Positions 7,905 through 16,597 of a DNA stretch of 64,000 nucleotides are shown here, piece after piece. Position numbers and translations under genes: made by a program. Below the pieces are notes generated by a model. The model was not told the DNA's origin. It did no database searches and worked only from the letters and a program-made list of their open reading frames with translations. This DNA comes from Rhodanobacter sp. LX-99. GTDB lineage: Bacteria > Pseudomonadota > Gammaproteobacteria > Xanthomonadales > Rhodanobacteraceae. Every line of letters begins with the position of its first letter. Position 1 is the stretch's first letter. The stretch lies in NCBI RefSeq assembly GCF_018599185.1, contig NZ_JAHFVL010000001.1:744001-808000 (forward strand), given 5' to 3'.

Positions 7905-9136
7905 TGCAAAGCCCCACCTTGCGCCGCGTGGCGATCACCGGCATGGGCGCGATCAGCCCGCTCGGCGTCGGCGCCGAGGCGCTGTGGCGGGGCCTGCGCG
8001 AAGGCCGCAGCGCGATCGGCCCGCTGCACCACCCCGACGCCGAACGGCTGCGCGTGAAGGTCGCCGCGCAGGTGCCCGACAGCTTCGACCCGGCGGCGAA
8101 CATCGACGAGCGCACCCTGCCGATGCTCGACCGCACCTCGGAATTCGCGCTGCACGCGGCGCGCGAGGCGGTCGCGCAATCCGGACTGGACTTCCGCCAG
8201 GACCAGCTCGGCCTGCGCACCGCGGTGATCGTCGGCACCGGTGTGGGCGGCGAGACCACCCAGGACGAACAGAGCAGGCGCCTGTACGGGGAAAACGCCG
8301 CCCGCGCGCATCCGCTGACCATCGTGCGGCTGATGACCAACGCCTCGGCCAGCCAGATCAGCATCGCCTGGGGACTGCGCGGCCCCACCTTCGCCGTGGC
8401 CAGCGCCTGCGCCTCGGCCAACCACGCGATCATCCAGGCGGCGCAGATGATCCGCTGGGGCCTTGCCGACGCCGCCATCACCGGCGGCACCGAAGCCTGC
8501 CTCACCTACGGCGCGCTGAAGGCGTGGGAAGCCATGCGCGTACTGGCCGACGATACCTGCCGCCCGTTCAGCGTCAACCGGCGCGGCCTGGTGCTCGGCG
8601 AGGGCGCGGGCATCTTCGTGCTGGAATCCATGGAACATGCGCAGGCGCGCGGTGCCACCATCCTGGCCGAACTGGCCGGCAGCGGCATGACCGCCGACGC
8701 CACCGACATCGTGATGCCCAGCGCCGACGGCGCCGCCGCCGCGATGCGGCAGGCGCTGGACGATGCCGGACTCGCAGCGCAGGACGTCGACTACGTCAAC
8801 GCCCACGGCACCGGCACCCAGGCCAACGACGTCACCGAGAGCCGCGCCATCCGGCTCGCCTTTGGCGCGCATACCGAACGCCTCGCGGTGTCCTCGACCA
8901 AGTCGATGCACGGCCACGCGCTGGGCGCTTCCGGCGCACTGGAGCTGGTGGCGGTGATCGGGGCGCTGCGCGACAGCGTGGTGCCGCCTACTGCGAACCT
9001 GGACCGGGTCGACCCGGCCTGCGACCTGGACTACGTGCCGAACGTCGGCCGGCCGATGCCGGTGCGTGCCGCACTGAGCAACTCGTTCGCGTTCGGCGGA
9101 CTCAACGCGGTGCTGGCGCTCAAGCGCGCGCCGTAA
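7904..9136 (+). CDS. Beta-ketoacyl-ACP synthase, FabF (KAS II)-like
   Basis: A 410-residue condensing enzyme. The catalytic triad is complete: Cys at about 169 (VASACASANHA), His at about 301 (NAHGTGTQAND) and His at about 338 (KSMHGHALGASG). It is therefore a decarboxylating ketosynthase and not a chain-length-factor homologue. It is translationally coupled to the preceding ACP and has no ketoreductase, dehydratase or malonyltransferase beside it, so it must borrow those from primary metabolism or perform a single condensation. An intrinsic terminator follows 28 nt after the stop. Confidence 0.9.
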   Translation: MQSPTLRRVAITGMGAISPLGVGAEALWRGLREGRSAIGPLHHPDAERLRVKVAAQVPDSFDPAANIDERTLPMLDRTSEFALHAAREAVAQSGLDFRQDQLGLRTAVIVGTGVGGETTQDEQSRRLYGENAARAHPLTIVRLMTNASASQISIAWGLRGPTFAVASACASANHAIIQAAQMIRWGLADAAITGGTEACLTYGALKAWEAMRVLADDTCRPFSVNRRGLVLGEGAGIFVLESMEHAQARGATILAELAGSGMTADATDIVMPSADGAAAAMRQALDDAGLAAQDVDYVNAHGTGTQANDVTESRAIRLAFGAHTERLAVSSTKSMHGHALGASGALELVAVIGALRDSVVPPTANLDRVDPACDLDYVPNVGRPMPVRAALSNSFAFGGLNAVLALKRAP

Positions 9137-9164
9137 CAGGGCTTCACCCCGCGACAAACAAAAG

Positions 9165-9192
9165 AACCCGGCGACAAGTCGCCGGGTTTCTT
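9165..9192. terminator. Intrinsic terminator after ACP-ketosynthase operon
   Basis: An 11-bp perfect inverted repeat (arms 9165-9175 and 9178-9188, AACCCGGCGAC and its complement) is followed by TTCTTT on the plus strand. The minus strand also has a short U-rich tail, so it may also serve the convergent aminotransferase gene. Confidence 0.8.
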
Positions 9193-9219
9193 TCGCGCGC
9201 AACCCACATGCGGCCGACA

Positions 9220-10623
9220 TCAGCCCTTCTTGGCCTTGGTCAGCAACTGGTCCAGCAGCGCGATCGCCAGGTCGATCTCCTCATGGGTGATCTCCAGCGA
9301 CGGCGCGAACGTGATCACGTTCTTGTACCAGCCGCCCACGTCGAGCACGAGGCCGATCTTCCTGCCGTTGTGCTCCAGATCGCCGGCCAGGCCGATGTCG
9401 ACCATCCTGTCCAGCAGCGCCTTGTTCGGCGTGAAGCCGTCGTCCGTGCAGATCTCCGCGCGCAGCGCCAGGCCGAGGCCGTCGACGTCGCCGATTTCCT
9501 TGTGGCGCTTCTGCAGGTCGCGCAGGCCTTCGAGGAAGTGCGCGCCCTTCTTCGGCACGCTGGACTCGTAGTCCAGCTCGTGGCCCATCTTGATCACCTC
9601 CAGGCCCAGCGCGGTGCCCAGCGGGTTGGAGTTGAACGTGGAGTGGGTCGAGCCCGGCGGGAAGATCGTCGGGTTGATCAGCTCTTCGCGCGCCCACAGG
9701 CCGGACAGCGGATTCAAGCCGTTGGTGAGCGCCTTGCCGAACACCAGCACGTCCGGCGTCACGCCGAAATGCTCGATCGACCACAGCTTGCCGGTGCGCC
9801 AGAAACCCATCTGGATTTCGTCGACCACCAGCAGGATGCCGTACTGGTCGAGCACCTTCTTCAGGTCCCTGAAGAAATTTATCGGCGGGATCACGTAGCC
9901 GCCGGTGCCCTGGATCGGCTCGACGTAGAACGCGGCGTATTCGGCCTGGTTCACCTTCGGGTCCCACACGCCGTTGTATTCGGTCTCGAACAGGCGCGCG
10001 AAGTGGCGCACGCAGTCGTCGGAATACTCTTCGGGAGTCATGCCCTTCGGGCGGCGGAACGGGTACGGGAACGGGATGAACATCGCGCGCTCGCCGAAGT
10101 GGCCGAAGCGGCGGCGATAGCGGTAGCTGGAGGTGATCGACGAGGCGCCCAGGGTGCGACCGTGGTAGCCGCCTTCGAACGCGAACATCAGGCTCTTGCC
10201 GTTGCGGGCGTTGCGCACGATCTTCAGCGAATCCTCGATCGCCTGCGCGCCGCCCACGTTGAAATGCACGCGGCCGTCCAGGCCGAACTTCTTCTTTGCG
10301 TCCAGCGCCACCGTCTTGGCCAGCTCGATGCGGGTCTGGTGCAGGTACTGGCTGGCCACCTGCGGCAGGATGTCGATCTGCCGCTTCAGCACGTTGTCCA
10401 GGCGCGGGTTGCGGTAGCCGAAATTCACCGCGGAATACCACATCTGCAGGTCGAGGAACGGCACGCCGGCCGTGTCGTACATGTAGCTGCCTTCGCAGGT
10501 GCGGAAGATCTTCGGCGGGTCCACGTAGTGCACGGTGTCGCCGAACGAACTGTACTTCGCCTCGTCGGCGAGCAGCTGGGCGTCGTCGATCACGACGGAA
10601 GCGTTCTTGTCGAAAACATTCAT
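9220..10623 (-). CDS. Class III PLP-dependent aminotransferase
   Basis: A 467-residue fold-type I enzyme read from ATG 10623. The class III signature is clear: VVDEIQMGFWRTG with the ring-nitrogen Asp at about 268, and VFGKALTNG with the Schiff-base lysine at about 297. Class III includes ornithine, acetylornithine, diaminobutyrate and putrescine aminotransferases and a few phospholyases. No motif fixes the substrate. A HAD phosphatase is encoded 46 nt upstream on the same strand, so the substrate may be a phosphorylated amine or its dephosphorylated product (inference). Confidence 0.85.
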   Translation of the reverse strand: MNVFDKNASVVIDDAQLLADEAKYSSFGDTVHYVDPPKIFRTCEGSYMYDTAGVPFLDLQMWYSAVNFGYRNPRLDNVLKRQIDILPQVASQYLHQTRIELAKTVALDAKKKFGLDGRVHFNVGGAQAIEDSLKIVRNARNGKSLMFAFEGGYHGRTLGASSITSSYRYRRRFGHFGERAMFIPFPYPFRRPKGMTPEEYSDDCVRHFARLFETEYNGVWDPKVNQAEYAAFYVEPIQGTGGYVIPPINFFRDLKKVLDQYGILLVVDEIQMGFWRTGKLWSIEHFGVTPDVLVFGKALTNGLNPLSGLWAREELINPTIFPPGSTHSTFNSNPLGTALGLEVIKMGHELDYESSVPKKGAHFLEGLRDLQKRHKEIGDVDGLGLALRAEICTDDGFTPNKALLDRMVDIGLAGDLEHNGRKIGLVLDVGGWYKNVITFAPSLEITHEEIDLAIALLDQLLTKAKKG

Positions 10624-10669
10624 CGGAAGTCCGGAGTCGGGGGAGAGGGATCGCACAGGCCGGCGCCGG

Positions 10670-11371
10670 TCAGGCCGACGTCGCCAGCGCAGGCACGGAG
10701 GGACGGTCGAACAGGCTGCCGTCGAGCAGCTGCGGCAGGAACTCGAGCGCATCCTCGAAGCCGGTGATCGGCACGTAGGGAATGCCGGCGGCGCGGCAAT
10801 GCTCGATCAGGCGATGCTTGGCGAACACGAAGTCGACGTGATCGGCGGCGCAGAAATCCGACGCGCCATCGCCGATCAGCAGAGTCTTCGCACCGCCCGC
10901 GCAGGCCTGGGCGACGCAAGCGCATTTGCAGGTACCGCTGCGGCAACCCTCGGCCTGAAACGGCGAAGTCAGCTGCCACTGCTTCGGCGGCGTGCCGGGT
11001 GCCAGGTGGTTCGCCGCCAGCGGCAGGTCATCCAGGCCATAACGGGCGAGAATCCGGTGGATCGCGTAGTCGAGGCCGTCGCTGACCACGCGGATCGGCA
11101 CGTCCAGCTCGCGCGCCTTCGCCACGAAACCCGGAAACGCGTGGTCGATCCACATCTCGGCCAGGTGCGCGTCGAGTTCGGCGCGACTCACCTGCAGCAG
11201 GTCGACCTGCCCGGCCATGCATTCGCGCGAACCGATGCGGCCGGCGCGCCAGTCCTGCTCCAGCACTTCCCAGCCGGGGCGGCCGAAACGGTCGAGCAGC
11301 GAATCGATCACGTCCTCGACGGAAACGGTGCCGTCGAAATCGCACAGGATGGTCCAGCCGGAAACGGGCAT
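10670..11371 (-). CDS. HAD-IB family phosphatase, MtnX/SerB-like
   Basis: A 233-residue protein read from ATG 11371. Motif I is DFDGTV with the nucleophilic Asp at about residue 11, and motif IV is GDGASDF near residue 170. Between them sits a cysteine-rich insert, GCRSGTCKCACVAQAC, which recalls the Cys cluster of MtnX (2-hydroxy-3-keto-5-methylthiopentenyl-1-phosphate phosphatase) and could bind a metal. No other methionine-salvage gene is nearby, so MtnX function is not assumed. It is the first gene of a two-gene unit with the class III aminotransferase. Confidence 0.75.
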   Translation of the reverse strand: MPVSGWTILCDFDGTVSVEDVIDSLLDRFGRPGWEVLEQDWRAGRIGSRECMAGQVDLLQVSRAELDAHLAEMWIDHAFPGFVAKARELDVPIRVVSDGLDYAIHRILARYGLDDLPLAANHLAPGTPPKQWQLTSPFQAEGCRSGTCKCACVAQACAGGAKTLLIGDGASDFCAADHVDFVFAKHRLIEHCRAAGIPYVPITGFEDALEFLPQLLDGSLFDRPSVPALATSA

Positions 11372-11510
11372 CGATGGCACGCTCGAATGACGATAGGGCG
11401 CAGCGTAGGAAAGCTGTCTTTCGGCGCCCTTTCCCCTTTCCGAACGGATGCTGAGTGCACGCGCCGCGTCGTCTGCCGAAGCACGTCGGCAGCACCTATG
11501 CTGCTGTCCC

Positions 11511-12293
11511 ATGCGCGACCACCGCCCCACTCTGTTGCGACTTTGCCTGCTGTTGGCAGCGTGCCTGCCGTGGCCGCTGGGCTGCATCGCGGCGACCGAC
11601 CCGGCCGTGTTCGCCGTCGGTGCCGGCATGCAGCGCATGCCCAGCTGGCCCGGCGCCAAGAATCAGCACAGCGAGCCGGTGCCGTACCTGGACATCGAAC
11701 TGCCCGGCCGCGGCAGTTTCTCCACGCTGGACGGACTGCAGATCGATCTGATCCGCGGCACGGCGTGGCACGGCGGCATCCATGGCGATTACCAGTGGGG
11801 GCGTTCGCGCGACGACCTCGGCAACCTGCGCGGAAAGATCGCGTCGCTGCCGCCGCGCATCAACCTGGGCGGTTACCTGGAATGGCAGCTCACCCGGCAG
11901 ATCGACGTGGGCGGCAACCTCGGCCACGACATCAACGGCGCAGGCGCCTATCTCGAGCTGTATGCCGAATGGGATCTGCCGCCGGCCGGCCTGCTCGAAC
12001 ACGCCGTCGCGCTGCACTGGCAGGCGATGAACGCGCCGGCGATGAACCGCTTCTTCGGTATCGGCCCGCAAGCGGCGCGCGCCCTGTCGGTGCCGGCGTG
12101 GCAGCCCGGCGCCGGCAGCCAGCTGGCCTCGCTGGAGTACGACCTGTTCATGCCCACCAGCAAGCACACCGGCGTGGCGCTGGTGCTGGTCTACGGGCGC
12201 CTGCTCGGCGGTGCCGCCGACAGTCCGCTGGTCACCCGTTACGGCTCGCGCACGCAACTGTCCGAATCATTGGCGTTCATGTACCACCTGTGA
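11511..12293 (+). CDS. MipA/OmpV-family outer-membrane protein
   Basis: A 260-residue protein with an N-terminal signal peptide (hydrophobic stretch about residues 9-28, cleavage probably after CIAA). The rest shows alternating beta-strand patterns ending in an aromatic-hydrophobic C-terminus (MYHL), as expected for a small beta-barrel. The sequence matches the MipA/OmpV type, whose E. coli member scaffolds MltA and PBP1B; in other bacteria members have been linked to antibiotic uptake or resistance. ATG 11511 is preferred over an upstream in-frame codon because it begins the signal peptide. It is a single gene, divergent from the HAD phosphatase. Confidence 0.75.
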   Translation: MRDHRPTLLRLCLLLAACLPWPLGCIAATDPAVFAVGAGMQRMPSWPGAKNQHSEPVPYLDIELPGRGSFSTLDGLQIDLIRGTAWHGGIHGDYQWGRSRDDLGNLRGKIASLPPRINLGGYLEWQLTRQIDVGGNLGHDINGAGAYLELYAEWDLPPAGLLEHAVALHWQAMNAPAMNRFFGIGPQAARALSVPAWQPGAGSQLASLEYDLFMPTSKHTGVALVLVYGRLLGGAADSPLVTRYGSRTQLSESLAFMYHL

Positions 12294-12344
12294 AGCCGCG
12301 CGCCGGCAGGGCCGGCATGTCATCACGGCGAGGCTCGACGGATA

Positions 12345-12659
12345 TCAGCGGTCGTCGCGCGTCCAGATCGCGCCGTCTTCCTCGCGCACCGGGAAGCTGG
12401 CGATCGGCTCGTACGCCGGCGGTTTCGTCACCGCGCCGGTGCGCAGGTCGAAGCGTGCGCCGTGGCGCGGGCACTCCACCTCGAAACCGAACACTTCGCC
12501 GCCGGCCAGGTCGCCGCCGTCGTGAGTGCAGGCGTCCTCGACCGCGTACAGCGCGCCGTCGATGTTGTACACGGCGATCGGCGTGTCGCCGTCCCACACC
12601 ACCTTGAATTCGCCCGGCAGGAAGTCGCTGCGGGTGCCGACCCTGACCCAGCCGTTCAT
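12345..12659 (-). CDS. Rieske [2Fe-2S] ferredoxin
   Basis: A 104-residue soluble Rieske protein. The cluster ligands are C44-T-H46 and C63-P-R-H66 in the usual CxH...CxxH arrangement. It lacks a membrane anchor, so it is like the ferredoxin component of non-haem iron oxygenases, not a bc1 subunit. In Xanthomonads a protein of this type is often found close to the suf genes; here suf is about 2 kb away on the same strand. Its ATG overlaps the stop of the upstream GNAT gene (12656-12659), so the two are coupled. Confidence 0.88.
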   Translation of the reverse strand: MNGWVRVGTRSDFLPGEFKVVWDGDTPIAVYNIDGALYAVEDACTHDGGDLAGGEVFGFEVECPRHGARFDLRTGAVTKPPAYEPIASFPVREEDGAIWTRDDR

Positions 12660-13204
12660 GCGGCGATCCCGTCGAAATCCTTGCGCAGCACCTCAAAACG
12701 CAGGTCGTCGCGGCGCGGGATGCCGAAGCGCGCGTCGCCGTACGGGAACGGCTGGTATTCGCCGGTGCGCCGGTAACCGCGCCGGCCGTACCAGGCGATC
12801 AGCTCCTCGCGCTGCACGATCACCGTCATGCGCATGCAGCGGCAACGCCACTCGTCGCGCGCGATCCGCTCCGCTTCGGCCAGCACCCGTTTGCCCAGGC
12901 CGCTGCCCTGCTCGGCCGGGTCGACGGCGAACATGCCGAAGTAGCCGGCCTCGCCCTGCCGCTCGACATGGCAACTGGCCTTGAGCCGGCCGGCGGACTC
13001 GGCCAGCAGCACGCGGCTGTCGGGCCGCTCGATCAGCGCGCGCACATCGGCCGCGTCGGTGCGCTGGCCATCCAGCAGGTGCGACTCGGTGGTCCAGCCG
13101 CGCAGGCCGGACTCGCCGCGGTAGGCCGACTCGACCAGGGCCACGATGGCATCGACGTCGGCGAGGGTCGCCGCGCGGAAGGCGGGAGAAGATTGTGTGG
13201 TCAT
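12656..13204 (-). CDS. GNAT-family N-acetyltransferase
   Basis: A 182-residue single GNAT domain read from ATG 13204. The acetyl-CoA pyrophosphate-binding motif A is visible as FAVDPAEQGSGLGKR at about residues 93-107, followed by the YGRRGYRRTGEY motif B near 145. No substrate can be deduced. It is translationally coupled to the Rieske gene downstream. Confidence 0.85.
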   Translation of the reverse strand: MTTQSSPAFRAATLADVDAIVALVESAYRGESGLRGWTTESHLLDGQRTDAADVRALIERPDSRVLLAESAGRLKASCHVERQGEAGYFGMFAVDPAEQGSGLGKRVLAEAERIARDEWRCRCMRMTVIVQREELIAWYGRRGYRRTGEYQPFPYGDARFGIPRRDDLRFEVLRKDFDGIAA

Positions 13205-13361
13205 ACGCGGATGATAAGGCTTCGCCGGTTCTGCCCACCATGACCTGGAACAGCCACCACCCCGTCTGCGCATGGGCTTCGACACCGGGAGCGTCTGGCG
13301 GCCGGCTTGCCCGGCCTGCCGGTTCCGCAAAGCCTCTTGGAGCCTGCCCACGGAGGGCCTG

Positions 13362-14297
13362 TCACGCCGGCGGCATCGACGCCCTGCCCGCCTCGTAGAC
13401 CTTCAGGTGGGCATATACGGTCGCCAGCAGCGAGCGTTCGTCGCGCGACCGGTCGGCGCGGGCCAGCAGGTCGCCGATGATGTGGTCGGCCTCGATCGGA
13501 TGTCCGTGCTGCAGGTCGCGCAGCATCGAGGCGGTCAGCGTGGAACCGGCCTCGGTCAGCACGCTGCGGGCGCGTTGCAGGGTCTTCTCGTCTGGTGCGT
13601 GGCCGGATCGTTCCGCCACGGCACGGCAGTCTTCCAGCAGGTCCAGCGCCGCGGCAGTGCCGCCGGGCGCCGCCACGATATCGCCGACCGAGCCGCGCAT
13701 CAGGCAGGTGATCCCGGCCAGCGTGGCCAGGAAGATCCACTTGTCCCACATGTCCTGCAGGACCGTGCTGCTGGGACGCGCGTCGAAACCCGCGTCGGAA
13801 AGCGCCTGCGCGAGCTGCTGCATGCGCCCGGAAGCGCTGCTGTCGCGCTCGCCGAAGGTGAGGCTGTGCGACGTGTTGAGATGCCGCACGGCGCCCTGCG
13901 CATCCAGCGTAGCGGCGATCACGCACTGCCCGCCCAGCACGTGTTGCGCACCGAAGCGCGCGTCCAGCAGATCGAGCTGGCGCATGCCGTTGAGCAGCGG
14001 CAGGATCGCGGTCTGCGGTCCCACCGCCGGCGCGATGTCGGCCATCGCCTGCTCCAGGCCATACGCCTTGCAGCTCAGCAGGATCAGGTCGTAGTGAGTA
14101 CGCAAGCCGCTCGCCAGCACGGTGGGCGGCGACGGCAGCTCGGCGTCGCCGGTGGCGCTGCGGATCTGCAGGCCCTGCTGCGCCAGCTGCGCTGCACGCT
14201 TTTCGCGCACCAGGAACGTCACGTCGCGGCCGTGCTGCAGCAGGCGACCGCCGAAATAACCACCGGTGGCGCCAGCGCCAACGATCAGAATGCGCAT
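13362..14297 (-). CDS. Ketopantoate reductase (PanE/ApbA)-family protein
   Basis: A 311-residue NADPH-dependent reductase. The N-terminus has the Rossmann motif GAGATGGYFGG, followed by LLSCKAYG and, in the C-terminal helical domain, MWDKWIFLATLAG with the conserved lysine. PanE reduces 2-dehydropantoate in pantothenate synthesis, but many genomes have several PanE paralogues with other 2-keto-acid substrates, so the gene name is withheld. It starts 1 nt after the stop of the upstream acyltransferase gene and is probably the last gene of that transcript. Confidence 0.8.
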   Translation of the reverse strand: MRILIVGAGATGGYFGGRLLQHGRDVTFLVREKRAAQLAQQGLQIRSATGDAELPSPPTVLASGLRTHYDLILLSCKAYGLEQAMADIAPAVGPQTAILPLLNGMRQLDLLDARFGAQHVLGGQCVIAATLDAQGAVRHLNTSHSLTFGERDSSASGRMQQLAQALSDAGFDARPSSTVLQDMWDKWIFLATLAGITCLMRGSVGDIVAAPGGTAAALDLLEDCRAVAERSGHAPDEKTLQRARSVLTEAGSTLTASMLRDLQHGHPIEADHIIGDLLARADRSRDERSLLATVYAHLKVYEAGRASMPPA

Positions 14298-14298
14298 G

Positions 14299-15213
14299 TC
14301 AATCTCCTGTCGGTGCGGCATCCGCCGCCATCAGCATGCGTCCGGCCTGGACGTCCTTCTCGCTCCACAGCGTATTCACCCACAGCTTGACCCGTCCGCG
14401 AAACGCCGCGTCCTCGTCGTAGCTGCCCACGAGTGCCGCGTCGATCGGCAGCTCGCGCACGTGCACGCGGATATCGCGCACGCGGCCGGCGATGAGATCC
14501 ATCATCGTGGGGCGGCCCTGCGGGTAAACGATGGTGACGTCGAGGATCGCGTGCAGCGCGTCGCCCATCGCGTCGAGCACGAACGCCAGGCCGCCGGCCT
14601 TCGGCCGCAGCAGGTGGCGGTAGGGCGAGGACTGCGCATCGTGCTTGGCCGGCGTGAAGCGGGTGCCTTCGACGAAGTTCATCACCGAGACCGGCATGTG
14701 GCGGAATTTCTCGCAGGCGCGGCGGGTGGCCTCCCGGTCCTTGCCCTGCAGCTCGGGATGCCGGAGCAGGGTTTCCTTCGAGTAGCGTTTCATGAAGGGA
14801 AAATCCAGCGCCCACCACGCCGGTCCCAGCAAGGGCACCCAGATCAGCTGGCTCTTCAGGAAGAAACGCAGGAACGGGATGCGCCGGTTGAACACCTTCT
14901 GCAGCACCGGAATGTCCACCCAGCTCTGGTGGTTGCACAGCACCAAGTAATTGCCGTCGCGGCGCAGGCCGTCCATCCCTTCCACCTGCCAGCGGATGCG
15001 GGTGAACACGCCGAACAGGACGTTGTTGACGCCGATCCAGCTCTCCGCGATCACCACCAGCACGCGCGAACAGGCCAGCCGCACCGCACGCACCGGCACG
15101 ATCACCTTGACCAGGGTGAACGCGAACAGCGGCGCGACGTGCAGCAGGATGTTGAGGGCAAGCAGCAGCATCGCCAACGGGATGCGAAGCGGTCGGGGCA
15201 GCGTGGCGAGCAT
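14299..15213 (-). CDS. 1-acyl-sn-glycerol-3-phosphate acyltransferase-like (PlsC family)
   Basis: A 304-residue membrane-bound acyltransferase read from ATG 15213. An N-terminal hydrophobic helix (about residues 10-40) precedes the catalytic NHQSWVD (HxxxxD) at about residue 94 and the substrate motif VEGTRF at about 185. This matches the YihG/PlsC branch that acylates lysophosphatidic acid. It follows sufS by 83 nt on the same strand, so it may be read through from the suf operon. Confidence 0.85.
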   Translation of the reverse strand: MLATLPRPLRIPLAMLLLALNILLHVAPLFAFTLVKVIVPVRAVRLACSRVLVVIAESWIGVNNVLFGVFTRIRWQVEGMDGLRRDGNYLVLCNHQSWVDIPVLQKVFNRRIPFLRFFLKSQLIWVPLLGPAWWALDFPFMKRYSKETLLRHPELQGKDREATRRACEKFRHMPVSVMNFVEGTRFTPAKHDAQSSPYRHLLRPKAGGLAFVLDAMGDALHAILDVTIVYPQGRPTMMDLIAGRVRDIRVHVRELPIDAALVGSYDEDAAFRGRVKLWVNTLWSEKDVQAGRMLMAADAAPTGD

Positions 15214-15296
15214 GGGTCGGTCACTGGTGGAAAGCTGGGGAACATGATGCCCTGCCGGCAATGGAAGAGCGATGCGGTCGGTTGACGCCGCCGGCT

Positions 15297-16541
15297 TCAC
15301 ATCAGCAGCTTGCGCACCTTGAGCAGGGCCACGATGAACGCGTCGATCTCCTCGCGCGTGTTGTAGAACGCCAGCGAGGCGCGCAGCGTGGCGGGCACGC
15401 CGTAGAACTGCATCAGCGGATGCGCGCAGTGATGGCCGGAACGCACGGCGACGCCCTGCAGGTCGAGCAGGGTGGCCATGTCGGTGGCCTGGGCGCCTTC
15501 CAGCAGGAACGAGATCACCGGCTCCTTCTCTTCCGCCTCGCCGAAGATGCGGATGCCGGGAATCTCGCGCAGGCGCTCGGTGGCGTAGTGCAGCAGTTGC
15601 TGCTCCCACGCGTGGATCGCGGCGAAACCCACCGACGCGTAGTAGTCGATCGCCGCCGATATCCCGACGAAGCCGGCGATGTTCGGCGTGCCGGCCTCGA
15701 ACTTGTGCGGCGGCGCGGCGAACGTGGTGCCGCTGAAGCGCACCTCGCGGATCATCTCGCCGCCGCCGAAGAACGGCGGCATCGCCTCCAGGTGTTCGCG
15801 CTTCGCCCACAGCACGCCGGTGCCGGTGGGCCCGAGCATCTTGTGCCCGGTGACCGCGTAGAAATCGCAGCCCAGCGCCTGCACGTCGACCGGCCGGTGC
15901 GGCGCCGCCTGCGAGCCGTCCACCAGCAGCGCGATGCCGCGTTTTTTGCATTCGCGCGCGATCTCGCGCACCGGGTTGACCGTGCCCAGCACGTTGGAGA
16001 CGTGGGTGACGCAGGCCAGCTTCACCTCCGGCGTCAGCATGTCGACGTACTTCTCCACGATCAGCTCGCCGCGCTCGTCGATCGGCGCGGCCTTGACCGT
16101 AGCGCCGCTGCGCGCGGCCACCAGCTGCCACGGCACGATGTTGGCGTGATGCTCCATCACCGTGGTGAGGATCGCATCGCCGGCGTTCAGTCGCGGCAGC
16201 GCGTAGCTGTAGGCAACCAGGTTGACCGACTGGGTGGTGCCGGAGGTGAGGATCACCTCGTTGCGCGACGGCGCGTTGATGAAGCCCGCCAGCTTGTCGC
16301 GCGCGCCTTCGTAGGCGGCGGTGGCCTCTTCGCCGAGCTGGTGCACCGCGCGCGCCACGTTCGCGTTGTGCCGGCGATAATGCGCGTCCACTGCCTCGAT
16401 CACCGACAGCGGCTTCTGGCTGGTGTTGGCGTTGTCGAGATAGACCAGCGGCTTGTCGTGCACGCTGCGCGCCAGCAGCGGGAAATCCGCGCGGATGCGC
16501 TGGACGTCGAAGACGGTGGGCGTGCTGGCTTGTGCGTTCAT
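15297..16541 (-). CDS. sufS: Cysteine desulfurase SufS
   Basis: A 414-residue class II (SufS-type) cysteine desulfurase. The PLP lysine is at about K234 in TGHKMLGPTG, and the persulfide cysteine at about C372 in RSGHHCAHP; the short active-site loop with the RSGHHC signature separates it from IscS. It supplies sulfur for Fe-S assembly on SufBCD. It is the last of sufR-B-C-D-S. No sufE or sufU, the usual sulfur-accepting partner, is seen in this window. Confidence 0.95.
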   Translation of the reverse strand: MNAQASTPTVFDVQRIRADFPLLARSVHDKPLVYLDNANTSQKPLSVIEAVDAHYRRHNANVARAVHQLGEEATAAYEGARDKLAGFINAPSRNEVILTSGTTQSVNLVAYSYALPRLNAGDAILTTVMEHHANIVPWQLVAARSGATVKAAPIDERGELIVEKYVDMLTPEVKLACVTHVSNVLGTVNPVREIARECKKRGIALLVDGSQAAPHRPVDVQALGCDFYAVTGHKMLGPTGTGVLWAKREHLEAMPPFFGGGEMIREVRFSGTTFAAPPHKFEAGTPNIAGFVGISAAIDYYASVGFAAIHAWEQQLLHYATERLREIPGIRIFGEAEEKEPVISFLLEGAQATDMATLLDLQGVAVRSGHHCAHPLMQFYGVPATLRASLAFYNTREEIDAFIVALLKVRKLLM

Positions 16542-16562
16542 CTTCGGCGTTTCCGTAGGTGG

Positions 16563-16589
16563 CTCCCTCTCCCTGCAGGCGGGAGGGAG
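16563..16589. repeat. REP-like hairpin between sufD and sufS
   Basis: Inverted arms CTCCCTC (16563-16569) and GAGGGAG (16583-16589) flank TCCCTGCAGGCGG. The CTCTCCC/GGGAG theme recurs at 18713-18822 and 45251-45318, so it looks like one member of a dispersed small-repeat family. No U-run follows in the direction of suf transcription, so it is not a standard terminator. Confidence 0.5.
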
Positions 16590-16597
16590 AAAAAAGA

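Noticed and set aside
7904..9136. Ketosynthase as an inactive chain-length factor
   Set aside because: The active-site cysteine and both histidines are present.
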